This document shows positions 34,155 to 42,725 of a stretch of 64,000 nucleotides of DNA, piece after piece. The position numbers and the translations under genes are program-made. Under the pieces are notes generated by a model, which saw only the letters and a program-made list of their open reading frames with translations, did no database searches and had not been told where the DNA came from. The DNA lies in the NCBI GenBank assembly GCA_021383565.1, contig CP079699.1:1-64000 (forward strand). Reading direction: 5' to 3'. Within the stretch, counting starts at the first letter, position 1; every line of letters begins with the position of its first letter. The DNA comes from Levilactobacillus brevis. Its GTDB lineage: Bacteria; Bacillota; Bacilli; Lactobacillales; Lactobacillaceae.

Positions 34155-35039
34155 TCAATTCGAACGATGGCGGTGATAATCTTGGGCGCGCCGTCCCCAG
34201 AGGCGTAGCAACGTGTGCAGGGTGAGGCTGAAACGGGAAGGGGGAAGCTGCTCTAGTGTGTGTGCGAGGTGGTCGGCAACTGTGGAATCGCCGAAGTAGC
34301 TTTCCCACAACCACGCGGAGAGTGTTTGCTCAAGGTTACCGTCGCTGGTGAAATGAACCGTGTATCCGGCGGTAAATTGGGATTTAAACGCCTTAGCCGC
34401 GGTATACCGCTTTTGAGTCAACAGAAGTTGCATGGCGACCAAGTCGAAGGAAGCGCGGGTGTCCATGACGTGAAAGGGATCGGCGACGGCCGAGACGTAA
34501 CGGTCGCAGGCCAAATGGTATTTACGAATCGTGGCGGCTAAATCAGTCTGCTGATGTTCCGCCAACACCAAAATTAACGAGCCAAAGGTCAATTCCTGCA
34601 GCGTCCAAGTCTTCGTGAGTGAAAGCTGCTGCCAGAGGGTCGTCATTGCTGGGGTCATGACGATTTTACGTTGGTCAAAGGCGGCGATGAGGAGGGTCGC
34701 CATGACGCCGATGCGCCGTTCTGCCGGATTTTCACTGCGCGCGTACCGGTCAGCGAGTCGGCCAATCAGTGGGAAGTTTTGCTGATCATAAGCGAGCATG
34801 ACCTGACTACGCGCCAATTCACTGGCGGTGGCTTGGTAGTGATTTTGAATAAATCGAAATTCGTCTGCACTGACGCCGAGTCGATCGAGAATCTCAAAGA
34901 GTTTTTCCGCCGCAATGTCGTGGTGTCCGCTCTCCAGACGACTGGCGAACGAGCGGGAAATGAGGTTGCCGTAGACATCCTTTTGGGTAAATCCCTTGGC
35001 CAGGCGAATAGACTTGAGTGTCGTTCCAATTGCTTGCAT
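34155..35039 (-). CDS. Rgg/GadR/MutR-family transcriptional regulator
   Basis: 294 residues from ATG 35039 with AGGAGG upstream; the frame extends further but without a ribosome site. Residues 5-60 are an XRE helix-turn-helix (LKSIRLAKGFTQKDVYGNLI, SRSFASRLESGHHDI). The remaining helical repeats are the Rgg C-terminal peptide-binding domain. It is divergent from the MFS exporter, with a 16-bp palindrome between them, so it probably controls that gene. No short hydrophobic pheromone gene is visible next to it. Confidence 0.8.
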   Translation of the reverse strand: MQAIGTTLKSIRLAKGFTQKDVYGNLISRSFASRLESGHHDIAAEKLFEILDRLGVSADEFRFIQNHYQATASELARSQVMLAYDQQNFPLIGRLADRYARSENPAERRIGVMATLLIAAFDQRKIVMTPAMTTLWQQLSLTKTWTLQELTFGSLILVLAEHQQTDLAATIRKYHLACDRYVSAVADPFHVMDTRASFDLVAMQLLLTQKRYTAAKAFKSQFTAGYTVHFTSDGNLEQTLSAWLWESYFGDSTVADHLAHTLEQLPPSRFSLTLHTLLRLWGRRAQDYHRHRSN

Positions 35040-35061
35040 GGCGATTCCTCCTAGTTTAGAC

Positions 35062-35077
35062 GTGGCAAATTTGCCAC
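35062..35077. promoter_or_regulatory. Palindromic operator between rgg and MFS gene
   Basis: GTGGCAAATTTGCCAC is a perfect 16-bp palindrome in the 104-bp divergent promoter region. A TATTATAC -10-like box lies next to it (35079-35086). Position suggests it is the binding site of the Rgg-type regulator. Confidence 0.55.
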
Positions 35078-35143
35078 ATATTATACGCCAGATTCGGAGG
35101 TGTGACGAGTACAATGGGGCAAAGAAAGGAAGTGGCATCACCT

Positions 35144-36397
35144 ATGACCACACAAATTAGTAATCGGCAGTCCGTGGTTCAAATTGTCAAGGCCGCCAGT
35201 AGCGACATTATCGGCACGTTGGGCGGGGACACCTTCAGCTTTGCCGTGGGCCTAATGCTCCTGCATCGTACCCACTCGGCGATTAGCTTTGGGCTGGGTT
35301 CCATTATCTATCCAGTGGTGGGGCTTCTTCTGGTGATGCCGGTGGGCAATCTAGTTGATCGTCACCGTCACAAACCGCTGATTCTTGCCAGTAAATTGAC
35401 CGTCATTGTCGCTCTGATACTCTACAGTTGGCTGGTCGCGCGGGTCAATGCGCCGATGTTGCTGGCAATTCTCTTACTCATCGTGATTGCCAGCTGTGAT
35501 AAGGTCACTAACACCACCTTTACCGCTGCCGTGCATGAGCTGGTCAACGATAATCACGTGAAGACACTGGCGACGATTGAGCAGGCCGCCACTGCTGGGA
35601 TTCAACTGGTCGCACCGGTTCTGGCCGCTCTGTTGTACACCTGGATTGGCTTTGAAGGAATTGTTCGCGTCGTCATTGTGACGGAGGTGCTGACCTGGCT
35701 GATTGCCCTCAGCATGCGGTTTCATCCGCTCATGGCTTCCAGTGAAGTGGAGGCGGTCAAGGGGCAGTGGGCACAATTTCAAGTGGGCTTGCGCTACATC
35801 CGCGAGCATTTCACGCTATTGTCGATCGTGTTGATGGGAATCTTCTTGAACTTTCTGTTGGCATCGGTTGATGTGGGCCTGCCGTACGCGATTGTTCAGG
35901 AGCGTCATCTTGGGAGCACACGGTTGAGCTGGGTACTCAGCGCCTTTTCCGGTGGTGTTCTGCTCGGCAATCTAGTCTTATCGGTACTGCCAAAGTTTAA
36001 AAATGTCCATCTCACCATCCTGCGACTCTCCTTGGTTATCGGTAGCCTGATTGCCGTCATTGGCTTAATCTTCATGGCGCCGCTGCCGTCTGTGACGTTG
36101 GTCGTGGGACTGATAGGATTGGCGCTGATTATTGGTCTGGTGCTGGCCTTCGTCAATACACCGATGTCGGTGTACATGCAGATGACGGTGCCCACTAGGC
36201 TGTTAGGCCGCGTGGGATCGACGTTTGCCACCTTAATGCAGTTGGCCTTGCCCCTGGGGACTGTGGTTTACGGCGTTCTCTTCCAGCAGTTGACAGCTGG
36301 ACCGGTCTACCTCGTCACTGGCCTCATGATTGTAGGCTATATTACGCTGAATCTACGCGCAGCTCAGCGGCATTACCGCGGGCAACCGAATGCGTAA
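35144..36397 (+). CDS. MFS efflux transporter
   Basis: 417 residues from ATG 35144 (AAAGGAAGTGG upstream). About 12 hydrophobic segments. The loop 2-3 motif GNLVDRHRHKPLILASK is the MFS signature (motif A). The sequence resembles the macrolide/drug efflux (MFS_3) group. It exports small compounds by proton antiport; the substrate is unknown. It is likely regulated by the divergent Rgg protein. Confidence 0.8.
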   Translation: MTTQISNRQSVVQIVKAASSDIIGTLGGDTFSFAVGLMLLHRTHSAISFGLGSIIYPVVGLLLVMPVGNLVDRHRHKPLILASKLTVIVALILYSWLVARVNAPMLLAILLLIVIASCDKVTNTTFTAAVHELVNDNHVKTLATIEQAATAGIQLVAPVLAALLYTWIGFEGIVRVVIVTEVLTWLIALSMRFHPLMASSEVEAVKGQWAQFQVGLRYIREHFTLLSIVLMGIFLNFLLASVDVGLPYAIVQERHLGSTRLSWVLSAFSGGVLLGNLVLSVLPKFKNVHLTILRLSLVIGSLIAVIGLIFMAPLPSVTLVVGLIGLALIIGLVLAFVNTPMSVYMQMTVPTRLLGRVGSTFATLMQLALPLGTVVYGVLFQQLTAGPVYLVTGLMIVGYITLNLRAAQRHYRGQPNA

Positions 36398-36558
36398 TAT
36401 CGCCGGAAAACAAGCAAATTAAGCGATGAAATGGGCGTTCCGTGCTAAACTTGAACCTAAGATTGGTTGCCGATCAGAATAGCTTTGGTCGGTCGCAGTG
36501 TCTTAAATATTTCGCGTAGAAAAGCGTGGATGATGACTAAGAAGGGAAGGTTTAGCAG

Positions 36559-37893
36559 ATGCAAGAGTTCGATATCATTGTGATTGGTGGCGGCCCCGGT
36601 GGCTTGGCTGCCGCGTATGGTCTTCATGCCCGCGGGATGAGTGTGGCCGTGGTTGAAAAGGACTTGTGGGGTGGCACGTGTCCGAACAGAGGCTGTGATC
36701 CCAAGAAGATCCTGATGGCGGCCGTAGAAACGCAGGGCCACGCCGAAGCCTTACAGGGCCACGGCTTGACCAGTGTTCCGCAGATTGAGTGGTCGGCGTT
36801 GATGACGGCCAAACGGGCGTATACGGAAAAGATTCCGGCGGGCACTAAGGGCGGTCTGGATGCCGCTAAGATTGCGACGTTCCACGGAACGGCAAGCTTC
36901 AATTCCGATGGCACCCTAACGGTTGGGGATACGCAACTGAACGCGGCCAATTGGATTATTGCCACGGGTCAGGAACCGCGGATTCCAGAAATTGAGGGCG
37001 CCGAATGGTTGAATACCAGCAATGAATTCTTGGACTTGGATAGTCTGCCGGCCGACATCACCCTGATGGGCGCTGGTTACGTGGGGGTCGAACTGGCCGC
37101 AATCGCTAGCGCCGCCGGAAGTCGCGTCCACTTGGTTCACCACAGCGATCGACCGTTGCGCGCCTTCGATGGTGATTTAGTCGCCGATCTGTTGGACCGG
37201 TTGAAGGCGGACGGTGTGGACGTGCAGTTGAACACCGAGATTACGGCGGTGGCACCGGCCGATGACCAGTTCAAGGTGACGACGGCAACCGGTGAAAGTT
37301 GGACGACCGGCATGGTCTTCGCCACGGCCGGACGGCGGCCCGTGGTGGCGGACCTGCACCTCGAACGGATAAACGTCGCCACGACGACCCACGGCATCAC
37401 GGTCAACGGGCGGCTACAGTCGACGAATCCCCACGTCTTCGCTTTGGGGGATGTTGTAGATCGGCCACAACCGAAGCTGACGCCGGTGGCGGGCTTCGAG
37501 GGTCGTTACCTGACGCAAACGCTGACGACCTGTGATTCACCAGACATTGTTTACCCGGTCATTCCGTCGGTGGTCTACGGTAAGACCCAATTGGCTCAGC
37601 TAGGCGTGACACCGGATCAAGCGGCGCAGGCTTCCGATCAGTACCAAGTCAACGATCTGGATCTGACGAGCTGGTACAGTTATCAACGGATTCACGATCC
37701 CCACGCCAGAATTAAGGTGGTGGTCGCCAAGGCAACCGGCCATATCGTGGGGGCGGCGGTCCTGAGCACCGAGGCCGAACAGGTCATCAATTATCTGGAC
37801 TTCGTCATTACCAACCACATGAGTAGCGCCGACATCAGCCAGACCATTACGGCTTACCCAACATTGGCCTCCGACTTAACTTACTTTAACTGA
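36559..37893 (+). CDS. Class I pyridine nucleotide-disulfide oxidoreductase (glutathione reductase-like)
   Basis: 444 residues. FAD-binding GGGPGGLAAAYG (residues 10-21), redox disulfide GGTCPNRGCDPKK (about 38-50), second Rossmann GAGYVGVELAAIASAAGS (about 172-189), FAD contact HVFALGDVVDR (about 292-302). The dimer-interface motif that normally reads HPT-x-x-E is AYPTLASD here, so the base that activates the thiolate is missing. The disulfide substrate is therefore uncertain. GAAGGGAAGG ribosome site. Confidence 0.8.
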   Translation: MQEFDIIVIGGGPGGLAAAYGLHARGMSVAVVEKDLWGGTCPNRGCDPKKILMAAVETQGHAEALQGHGLTSVPQIEWSALMTAKRAYTEKIPAGTKGGLDAAKIATFHGTASFNSDGTLTVGDTQLNAANWIIATGQEPRIPEIEGAEWLNTSNEFLDLDSLPADITLMGAGYVGVELAAIASAAGSRVHLVHHSDRPLRAFDGDLVADLLDRLKADGVDVQLNTEITAVAPADDQFKVTTATGESWTTGMVFATAGRRPVVADLHLERINVATTTHGITVNGRLQSTNPHVFALGDVVDRPQPKLTPVAGFEGRYLTQTLTTCDSPDIVYPVIPSVVYGKTQLAQLGVTPDQAAQASDQYQVNDLDLTSWYSYQRIHDPHARIKVVVAKATGHIVGAAVLSTEAEQVINYLDFVITNHMSSADISQTITAYPTLASDLTYFN

Positions 37894-38004
37894 AGGTTGA
37901 AAGGCGGCAGTCAGTCAAAACGACAGTCAGCATGCGACTCATGGCCTTAATCCTAGTTATTTACAGCCCTATAGTGGAAAGTGGTCGAGATAAATAGCGT
38001 AAAC

Positions 38005-38037
38005 AAAAAATTGTCGTCCCATGGGCGGCAATTTTTT
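38005..38037. terminator. Bidirectional terminator between oxidoreductase and ASCH genes
   Basis: AAAAATTGTCGTCCC pairs with GGGCGGCAATTTTT over 14-15 bp (wobbles included) around ATG. It has A-runs on one side and T-runs on the other and serves both convergent genes. Confidence 0.85.
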
Positions 38038-38479
38038 AGTCGATTCGTTCGAAAACCTCGCAGTAGCAGGGAATCTGCTCATTAAAGACGCGTCCCATTT
38101 GTCGGTAAGCCGCCTGGAAGAAGGCCCGATGCTCACGGCGCCAGGATGCTAGGGTGCGATCGTCTTCGCCCTCGTGATAGGCGTGCTCGGCACTCACGTG
38201 GTCAAAGGGGATGGTCTCCACCACCTTGGTCTGTGTCACGCAGATGGGGTGATCGTGACCATCGAGAATAATGTTGTATTCCCCCACGTAGGGGAGCGGT
38301 TCGTCCGGTTCGTAGAGGTCCAACGCGGAGGTCGTCGCGGTCTTAGTGCCAGCCGCGATGAGCTGGGCCAGAAGCGTGGCATTCTCATCGGTACTCCCCA
38401 TGGCATAGGTATCGTGGTGATTCGTGGTGATTTCGGGATGGCGGGCCTTGAAGTCTTGCCAAAAAGTTTCAACGTCCAT
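38036..38479 (-). CDS. ASCH domain protein
   Basis: 147 residues. AAGTKTATTSALDLYE and PYVGEYNIILDGHDHPICV, followed by VVETIPFDHVSAEHA and WRREHRAFF, are the typical ASCH-fold pattern of the bacterial RNA-binding YqfB-like group. ASCH proteins bind RNA or modified nucleosides; the exact role is unknown. Leftward, single gene. Confidence 0.8.
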   Translation of the reverse strand: MDVETFWQDFKARHPEITTNHHDTYAMGSTDENATLLAQLIAAGTKTATTSALDLYEPDEPLPYVGEYNIILDGHDHPICVTQTKVVETIPFDHVSAEHAYHEGEDDRTLASWRREHRAFFQAAYRQMGRVFNEQIPCYCEVFERID

Positions 38480-38639
38480 CGATGGTCAGCTCCTTAGAAA
38501 ATTTAATCCCAGTGTACCGCTGGATCGCTGCCACGGCAATCTTTTTTGGCAAGGCGGCTGGTCAAGATCCAATATTTGCGGGATAATGAAAGCGGAGCCA
38601 TCAGGGGATGGATTGTTTAAATGAAGGGGAGATTTTACA

Positions 38640-39473
38640 TTGAAATATTTAATCAGAGTCATGGTCGTCGCCACTGCTTTTGTGATGGGGAGTTGTGGGC
38701 TAGCGACGCCTGCTCAGGCGAAGTCCAATGCCGTTAAGATTGGGCAAGACTGGGTGGCGCGAGATCTTATCAATCCGGTCACGTATTACCGGGCCAAACG
38801 AGCCGTCAGTGTCGTAGAGCGAGTAGAGTTGAAGGATAAGACCTTTACTCGGACGGTTAGGATTCCCAAGAGTACCGTTGTGGCAGGAGAGTTGACTTAC
38901 GTGGATAATCAGAAAAAGATGAGCCTGCTGATTGATCGGCATGAAAATCTGAGCTATCACATCGTCCGGTCGGCATACCATAAGCTGCCTGGAAATTTGG
39001 TGAACGTTCAGATGCTGGCTGCTAAGCGTCAAGATTTTCGGCGAATTAGCCGACCAGCTTATATGCCGACTTGGAGCTATGGCGACCTGTATCTGGGGAG
39101 TCGGGTCGCCGCCGTTCGGCTAATCACGACGCAAAAGGTTCAGGTGACTACCGATGGGTACTTGGAGACGCATACATATTCACCCAAGACCGGGGAAACC
39201 ACGCCCAAGCCGTTGCAGTCCGCTAAGATTAATCGGACGCGGGTGAAGGGCGCGACTCGCTACCTGTATTTCAGCAAGAAGATTAAGGGCTTGGCGCTCA
39301 AGCACGTGGCCAAACACGGCCGGATGCAGTACCGGTTGGCCTTGAAGAATCGCCATCAACCGCAACACGTTGCGGGGTTCTCTGACAATGACGAACCAGG
39401 CGTCTACTACAGCTTGTATCAGCTGGGTAATAAGACGTATTACACGCCAATCGCGGTGGATACGATCTACTAG
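38640..39473 (+). CDS. Secreted protein of unknown function
   Basis: 277 residues from TTG 38640 with AAGGGGAG upstream. Signal peptide 1-28 (VMVVATAFVMGSCGLATPAQ, cut near AQA-KS). The mature part is basic and beta-rich with Tyr-rich motifs (PAYMPTWSYGDLYLGSR), like other lactobacillus surface-layer-type secreted proteins. No anchor motif. No family recognised. Confidence 0.6.
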   Translation: MKYLIRVMVVATAFVMGSCGLATPAQAKSNAVKIGQDWVARDLINPVTYYRAKRAVSVVERVELKDKTFTRTVRIPKSTVVAGELTYVDNQKKMSLLIDRHENLSYHIVRSAYHKLPGNLVNVQMLAAKRQDFRRISRPAYMPTWSYGDLYLGSRVAAVRLITTQKVQVTTDGYLETHTYSPKTGETTPKPLQSAKINRTRVKGATRYLYFSKKIKGLALKHVAKHGRMQYRLALKNRHQPQHVAGFSDNDEPGVYYSLYQLGNKTYYTPIAVDTIY

Positions 39474-39519
39474 AAAGTCAATGACGGTCTTGACCGGTCA
39501 AAGTTAAGGAGGAATCGGA

Positions 39520-39711
39520 ATGTCGGAAAAGAAGAAGGCGTCTTACATGGGTTACGCCCTCGTTATTCTAATGGGGATTAACACACTACTTAGCTTTCCT
39601 TTTGGGGTCAAGTTGACCATTGATGTCATCGGCCTCGTGGCGTTGGCTTGGCTGCTGATTCGGTCGTTTCGAGACAAGCGGCAGGACAAGCACCATGCAG
39701 CGCAGAAATAA
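39520..39711 (+). CDS. Small membrane protein (63 aa)
   Basis: ATG with AAGGAGGAATCGGA upstream. Two TM segments (about 10-27 and 33-48) between a Lys-rich start and a basic, His-containing tail. It lies 46 nt after the secreted protein and is probably co-transcribed. Function unknown. Confidence 0.6.
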   Translation: MSEKKKASYMGYALVILMGINTLLSFPFGVKLTIDVIGLVALAWLLIRSFRDKRQDKHHAAQK

Positions 39712-39729
39712 ATTCACTTGTAATCATTT

Positions 39730-39877
39730 TGTTATAGAAAGCCCGCGTCGATTGCGGGATGATCTAAACGTAGCTGACAGAGCTATAATGCGTTGCTCGT
39801 GAGGTATGAGAGAGATACCGCGCGGGATTTGAAAGGACCTTATCAGGGGAAGTGATTCCCGTGGTAAGGTCCTTTTT
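39730..39877 (+). ncRNA. Orphan structured segment ending in strong terminator
   Basis: CCCGC/GCGGG hairpin near 39750-39766, a TATAAT box near 39785, a GGTAT/ATACC hairpin near 39803-39819, then AAGGACCTTA.../...TAAGGTCCTTTTT (about 39832-39877). ACCGCGCG after ATACC faintly recalls a T-box end, but no downstream gene is in this direction. It may be a small RNA, or just the terminator of the gene pair upstream. Confidence 0.35.
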
Positions 39878-39890
39878 ACATCCGATGGTG

Positions 39891-40608
39891 CTATAAGCGA
39901 AAGGTTTTATTGAAAGTTAGGCGCTGCGCCAAGGCGACGGCTCCCTCCGGCGCTGTCGTGGCGATGAAGAGCACGCCCGTCGATTGACTTGCCAAGGCGT
40001 TGATAAAATGCCGCAGGGTGGTCGGATTCACAAGCCCATCGTTGCTTTCTAAGTTAGGAAAATCCGGCGCAACGACGGCAAGCCTTTGTTCACGGGCATA
40101 CTGAAAAGCGTTGGCGAGCATAAGCTGCCCCCCCCGAGTTTGTGAACGCCGTGAGACTAGCAGTGACGTCCATGGTGAGCACTTGTCGGAGGGATCCACC
40201 AGCGATGAGTTTGGCAAGAATTGTGGGGGTTCGCCCCGCGCCGCTAATCAAGAAGCGGCCGCGGCGGTTGACTGAATCGTGCGGAAACAAGCTGACCAGA
40301 CGGGCCCGGACGGCCGTGGGGATGTCCAGCGTTGCGAGGTTGCCGTGCACGTGTTCGAGGTGGAACATTTTAGGGTCGATAGCGGCGTGGACACTCAGGT
40401 TCTTCGCCGGGGTGGTTCCCGTGGTGGCGAGACCATGCTGTTCAATCAACTTGTGGAGCTTCACGGCGCTGACTTGACTGTTCAGGTTGGTCTCCGCATT
40501 CAAGCCCCGTAGAAATTCCAAGGCGATGGATTCGAACGCGGCCTCGTCCTTGGCATAGTGCGCGGCGATAAGGGCCACGATTAGTTGATTAATACTCTCT
40601 CTTCTCAA
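39891..40608 (-). pseudogene. Degenerate AAA-ATPase-like gene with frameshift
   Basis: The first part (from 40608) reads MRRESINQLIVALIAAHYAK and reaches RGRFLISGAGRTPTILAKLI, which lines up with an AAA Walker A segment but lacks the GKT. After TSLTAFTNSGG-like text the frame breaks in a run of eight G on the minus strand (near 40129-40136). The second frame continues QLMLANAFQYAREQRLAVVA and ends KTFRL at 39891, with a Walker B-like VVAPDFPNL lacking the usual acidic pair. The gene looks like an inactivated AAA protein, further broken by one base. Confidence 0.55.
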
Positions 40609-41013
40609 ATTGAAACACGTCCTAATTGCGAGTGATTGGTGAATAGTTGGGCCACGGTGACCGTCTTTATAAAATAATTGACACGTTAATTATATCTGAA
40701 AGGTGCGGCCGGTCCTAGTGCTTTTACAGAAAAATTAAGGCCACTGGGGAACATAGTCTGAATGTAATCTGTTTGTCATAGTAATGACCGGCTTTTCCGG
40801 AGATACTAGAGCAGTTACTGTGTTGGCTAGTACCATCTATACGGGGATTATGAGGATTGGCATCGAAGTAGGGGAGCTGATTTGGTTTGACCCATACCGC
40901 ACTTAGTCAACTAACGGGGAGGTAAGGCCCGGGAAGTTAACGGCCTTACGTTTAGACGTCATAGACACCTGACTGATTTCTTCTGATAAGGAAGAGATTA
41001 GTCAGGTGTCTTT
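40609..41013. other. Intergenic region with orphan rightward terminator
   Basis: Promoter-like TATAAT boxes for the leftward pseudogene lie near 40690. A hairpin GTAAGGCC (40922-40929) / GGCCTTAC (40942-40949) and a strong terminator AGACACCTGACT / AGTCAGGTGTCT with T5 (40963-41015) follow. A micro-ORF at 40851 (MRIGIEVGELIWFDPYRT) has a GGGGA before it. I see no established gene. Confidence 0.4.
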
Positions 41014-41277
41014 TTAAATGACTAGTGCTAAGCCCAATTGTAGGACCAAAATGGCAATGGCCTCGAACTCCCGGTAGAGCTTGCCTAGGCAAATGCCACT
41101 GAGTGTGATCGGCGCCGACAAGCAGAGGATGAGCGCCAGTGCGTCCCACAGGAGAGCTAATGCGTGGTCAGGCATGTGAACGACGGTGCTACAGACGCTC
41201 ACTGCGAGTAGCGCATAAAAATCAAAGAGTCCTACTCGAAAGACACCGGTTAAACGGGGATGTAAAAGTTTATTCAT
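41014..41277 (-). CDS. Small membrane protein (87 aa)
   Basis: Two to three hydrophobic segments (LFDFYALLAVSVCSTVVHM, ALALLWDALALILCLS, AIAILVLQLGLALVI). A GGGGAAT stretch precedes ATG 41277. The stop overlaps the T-run of the rightward terminator. No family recognised; moderate support as a real gene. Confidence 0.45.
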   Translation of the reverse strand: MNKLLHPRLTGVFRVGLFDFYALLAVSVCSTVVHMPDHALALLWDALALILCLSAPITLSGICLGKLYREFEAIAILVLQLGLALVI

Positions 41278-41338
41278 ATTCCCCGACTTCTTTCCCCGTT
41301 AGAATGATGAAACTTCTGAACGTAAGTCGATAAACGTA

Positions 41339-42537
41339 CCCCAATTGTCAAATCAAGTGCAACACAGGACAGTAAGGCGTAAGCATAACCGGATGCATGT
41401 TCTTGAAGACCTGTGTTTTGAAGACCTGGGCGGCGCTAGCATAGCCCAGGGATTTACGTAAGCGATGGTTAAGTGCGTTTTGAATGGCTTGGATCGTTGG
41501 TAGATCAAAGTTCTTGAGAGAGATGCCCTTCGGAATGTACTCACGGATGAGACCGTTGAGATTCTCATTAGACCCTCGTTCAGAGGGCGTATAAGGATGA
41601 GCGAAGTAAACTTTGGTTCCTTGGACCTGATCTAGCTCGGCAAATTCACTGCCATTGTCAAATGTGATTGACTGGAAGTTCTTAGGACCATAGGCCGTAA
41701 TGACCCCTTGAAGTGCCTGGCGGCAAGTGTCAGCGTGGTAGTCAGGAATCTTAACGATGATTTCAAAACGACTGACACGCTCGGTTAATGTCATCAGTGC
41801 GGGCTCGCTAGCAACCCGCTTGCCCTTAACTAGGTCTCCTTCCCAGTCACCCACCAAGATGCGTTGGTCGACGATAGCTGGTCGCTCATCGATTGAGCTA
41901 CCCAATATCTTCTTATTCTTTCGGGAGCGAGTTCGACGAGTGCTCTTTACTCGGCGACGAAGCTTGACTGGTAAATCAGCGTTACAGAGGTCGAGATAAC
42001 CTAAATCAATGTACCGATAAACCGTGGGGGTCGATGGACACGGCTTGTCCGGATAAAGTTGATGGAATCGGTGGACGAAGCTATCGACACTATCGACTCT
42101 AATCTTGGTTTTGAGTGCTTGGACTAACAGCTTGAAGAAGAGCCAGCAACGCTTTAGTAAACCCTTAGAATGGCATTTAAGGCGGTCTTTTTCATAGACA
42201 GCCTGTCCTGCTTCAGCAAAATATTGATAGTATGGCAGATAGTCGGAGTTAAGCTGGCGAACCGTGCCACGCTTGATTTCGCGTGAGATAGTACTGGGAT
42301 TTCGATGAAGATTACGAGCAATTTGGCGAACAGATTGGTGGTCCTTCAAGAACGCTTCAATTTGGCCACGCTCTTCGGCAGAGAGTTGTTGGTAAGTAAT
42401 GGTAGTGGTATGATTTGACTGGGTCATGGAGATACCTCTTTCTTTTTGGTTTGGTCGCTTAAAAGTATAGGTCTCCATGGCCTATTTGTTTACCCTTAAT
42501 GTCTTAAGGGGTGTTGCACTTCAATTTTAAATCGGGC
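41339..42537 (-). mobile_element. IS30-family insertion sequence, about 1.2 kb
   Basis: Imperfect inverted repeats: the left end begins CCCCAATTGTCAAATCAAG, the reverse complement of the right end begins GCCCGATTTAAAATTGAAG, and both continue TGCAACAC. The transposase fills the element. It is flanked by GTCGATAAACGTA on both sides (41326-41338 and 42538-42550), a 13-bp direct repeat that is longer than the 2-3 bp usual for this family. Confidence 0.8.
41348..42427 (-). CDS. IS30-family transposase
   Basis: 359-residue product from ATG 42427 (AGAGGT upstream). The N-terminal helix-turn-helix (SVRQIARNLHRNPSTISREI) is the IS30 DNA-binding signature. The DDE residues are VGDWEGDLV, ITFDNGSEF and ERGSNENLNGLIREYIPKG (Asp, Asp, Glu with spacing 33 between the last two). 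It appears intact and probably active. It lies leftward between a small membrane gene and a GNAT gene. Confidence 0.92.
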   Translation of the reverse strand: MTQSNHTTTITYQQLSAEERGQIEAFLKDHQSVRQIARNLHRNPSTISREIKRGTVRQLNSDYLPYYQYFAEAGQAVYEKDRLKCHSKGLLKRCWLFFKLLVQALKTKIRVDSVDSFVHRFHQLYPDKPCPSTPTVYRYIDLGYLDLCNADLPVKLRRRVKSTRRTRSRKNKKILGSSIDERPAIVDQRILVGDWEGDLVKGKRVASEPALMTLTERVSRFEIIVKIPDYHADTCRQALQGVITAYGPKNFQSITFDNGSEFAELDQVQGTKVYFAHPYTPSERGSNENLNGLIREYIPKGISLKNFDLPTIQAIQNALNHRLRKSLGYASAAQVFKTQVFKNMHPVMLTPYCPVLHLI

Positions 42538-42725
42538 GTCGATAAACGTAGCTGGTTATGCGTGATCAACTTTGATTCAAATCAAAGCCGTTGGAAATTA
42601 GTTAGTCAATCAAGCTTAAAAAAACAGTGGCGGTTTTCAAACAGTCAGATAATCAATCGAGAAGAGAATGCGCCTAAATTCCCAGGCTTTGGTATACTGG
42701 ACGAAATAATCAGGAGATGATCGAA

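Noticed and set aside
39800-39877. T-box riboswitch at 39.8 kb
   Set aside because: Only ATACCGCGCG resembles the T-box core, no stem I is present and no rightward gene follows.
42511-42720. 69-codon plus-strand frame overlapping the IS30 right end
   Set aside because: It begins inside the terminal repeat of the element, has no ribosome site and runs into the GNAT promoter.
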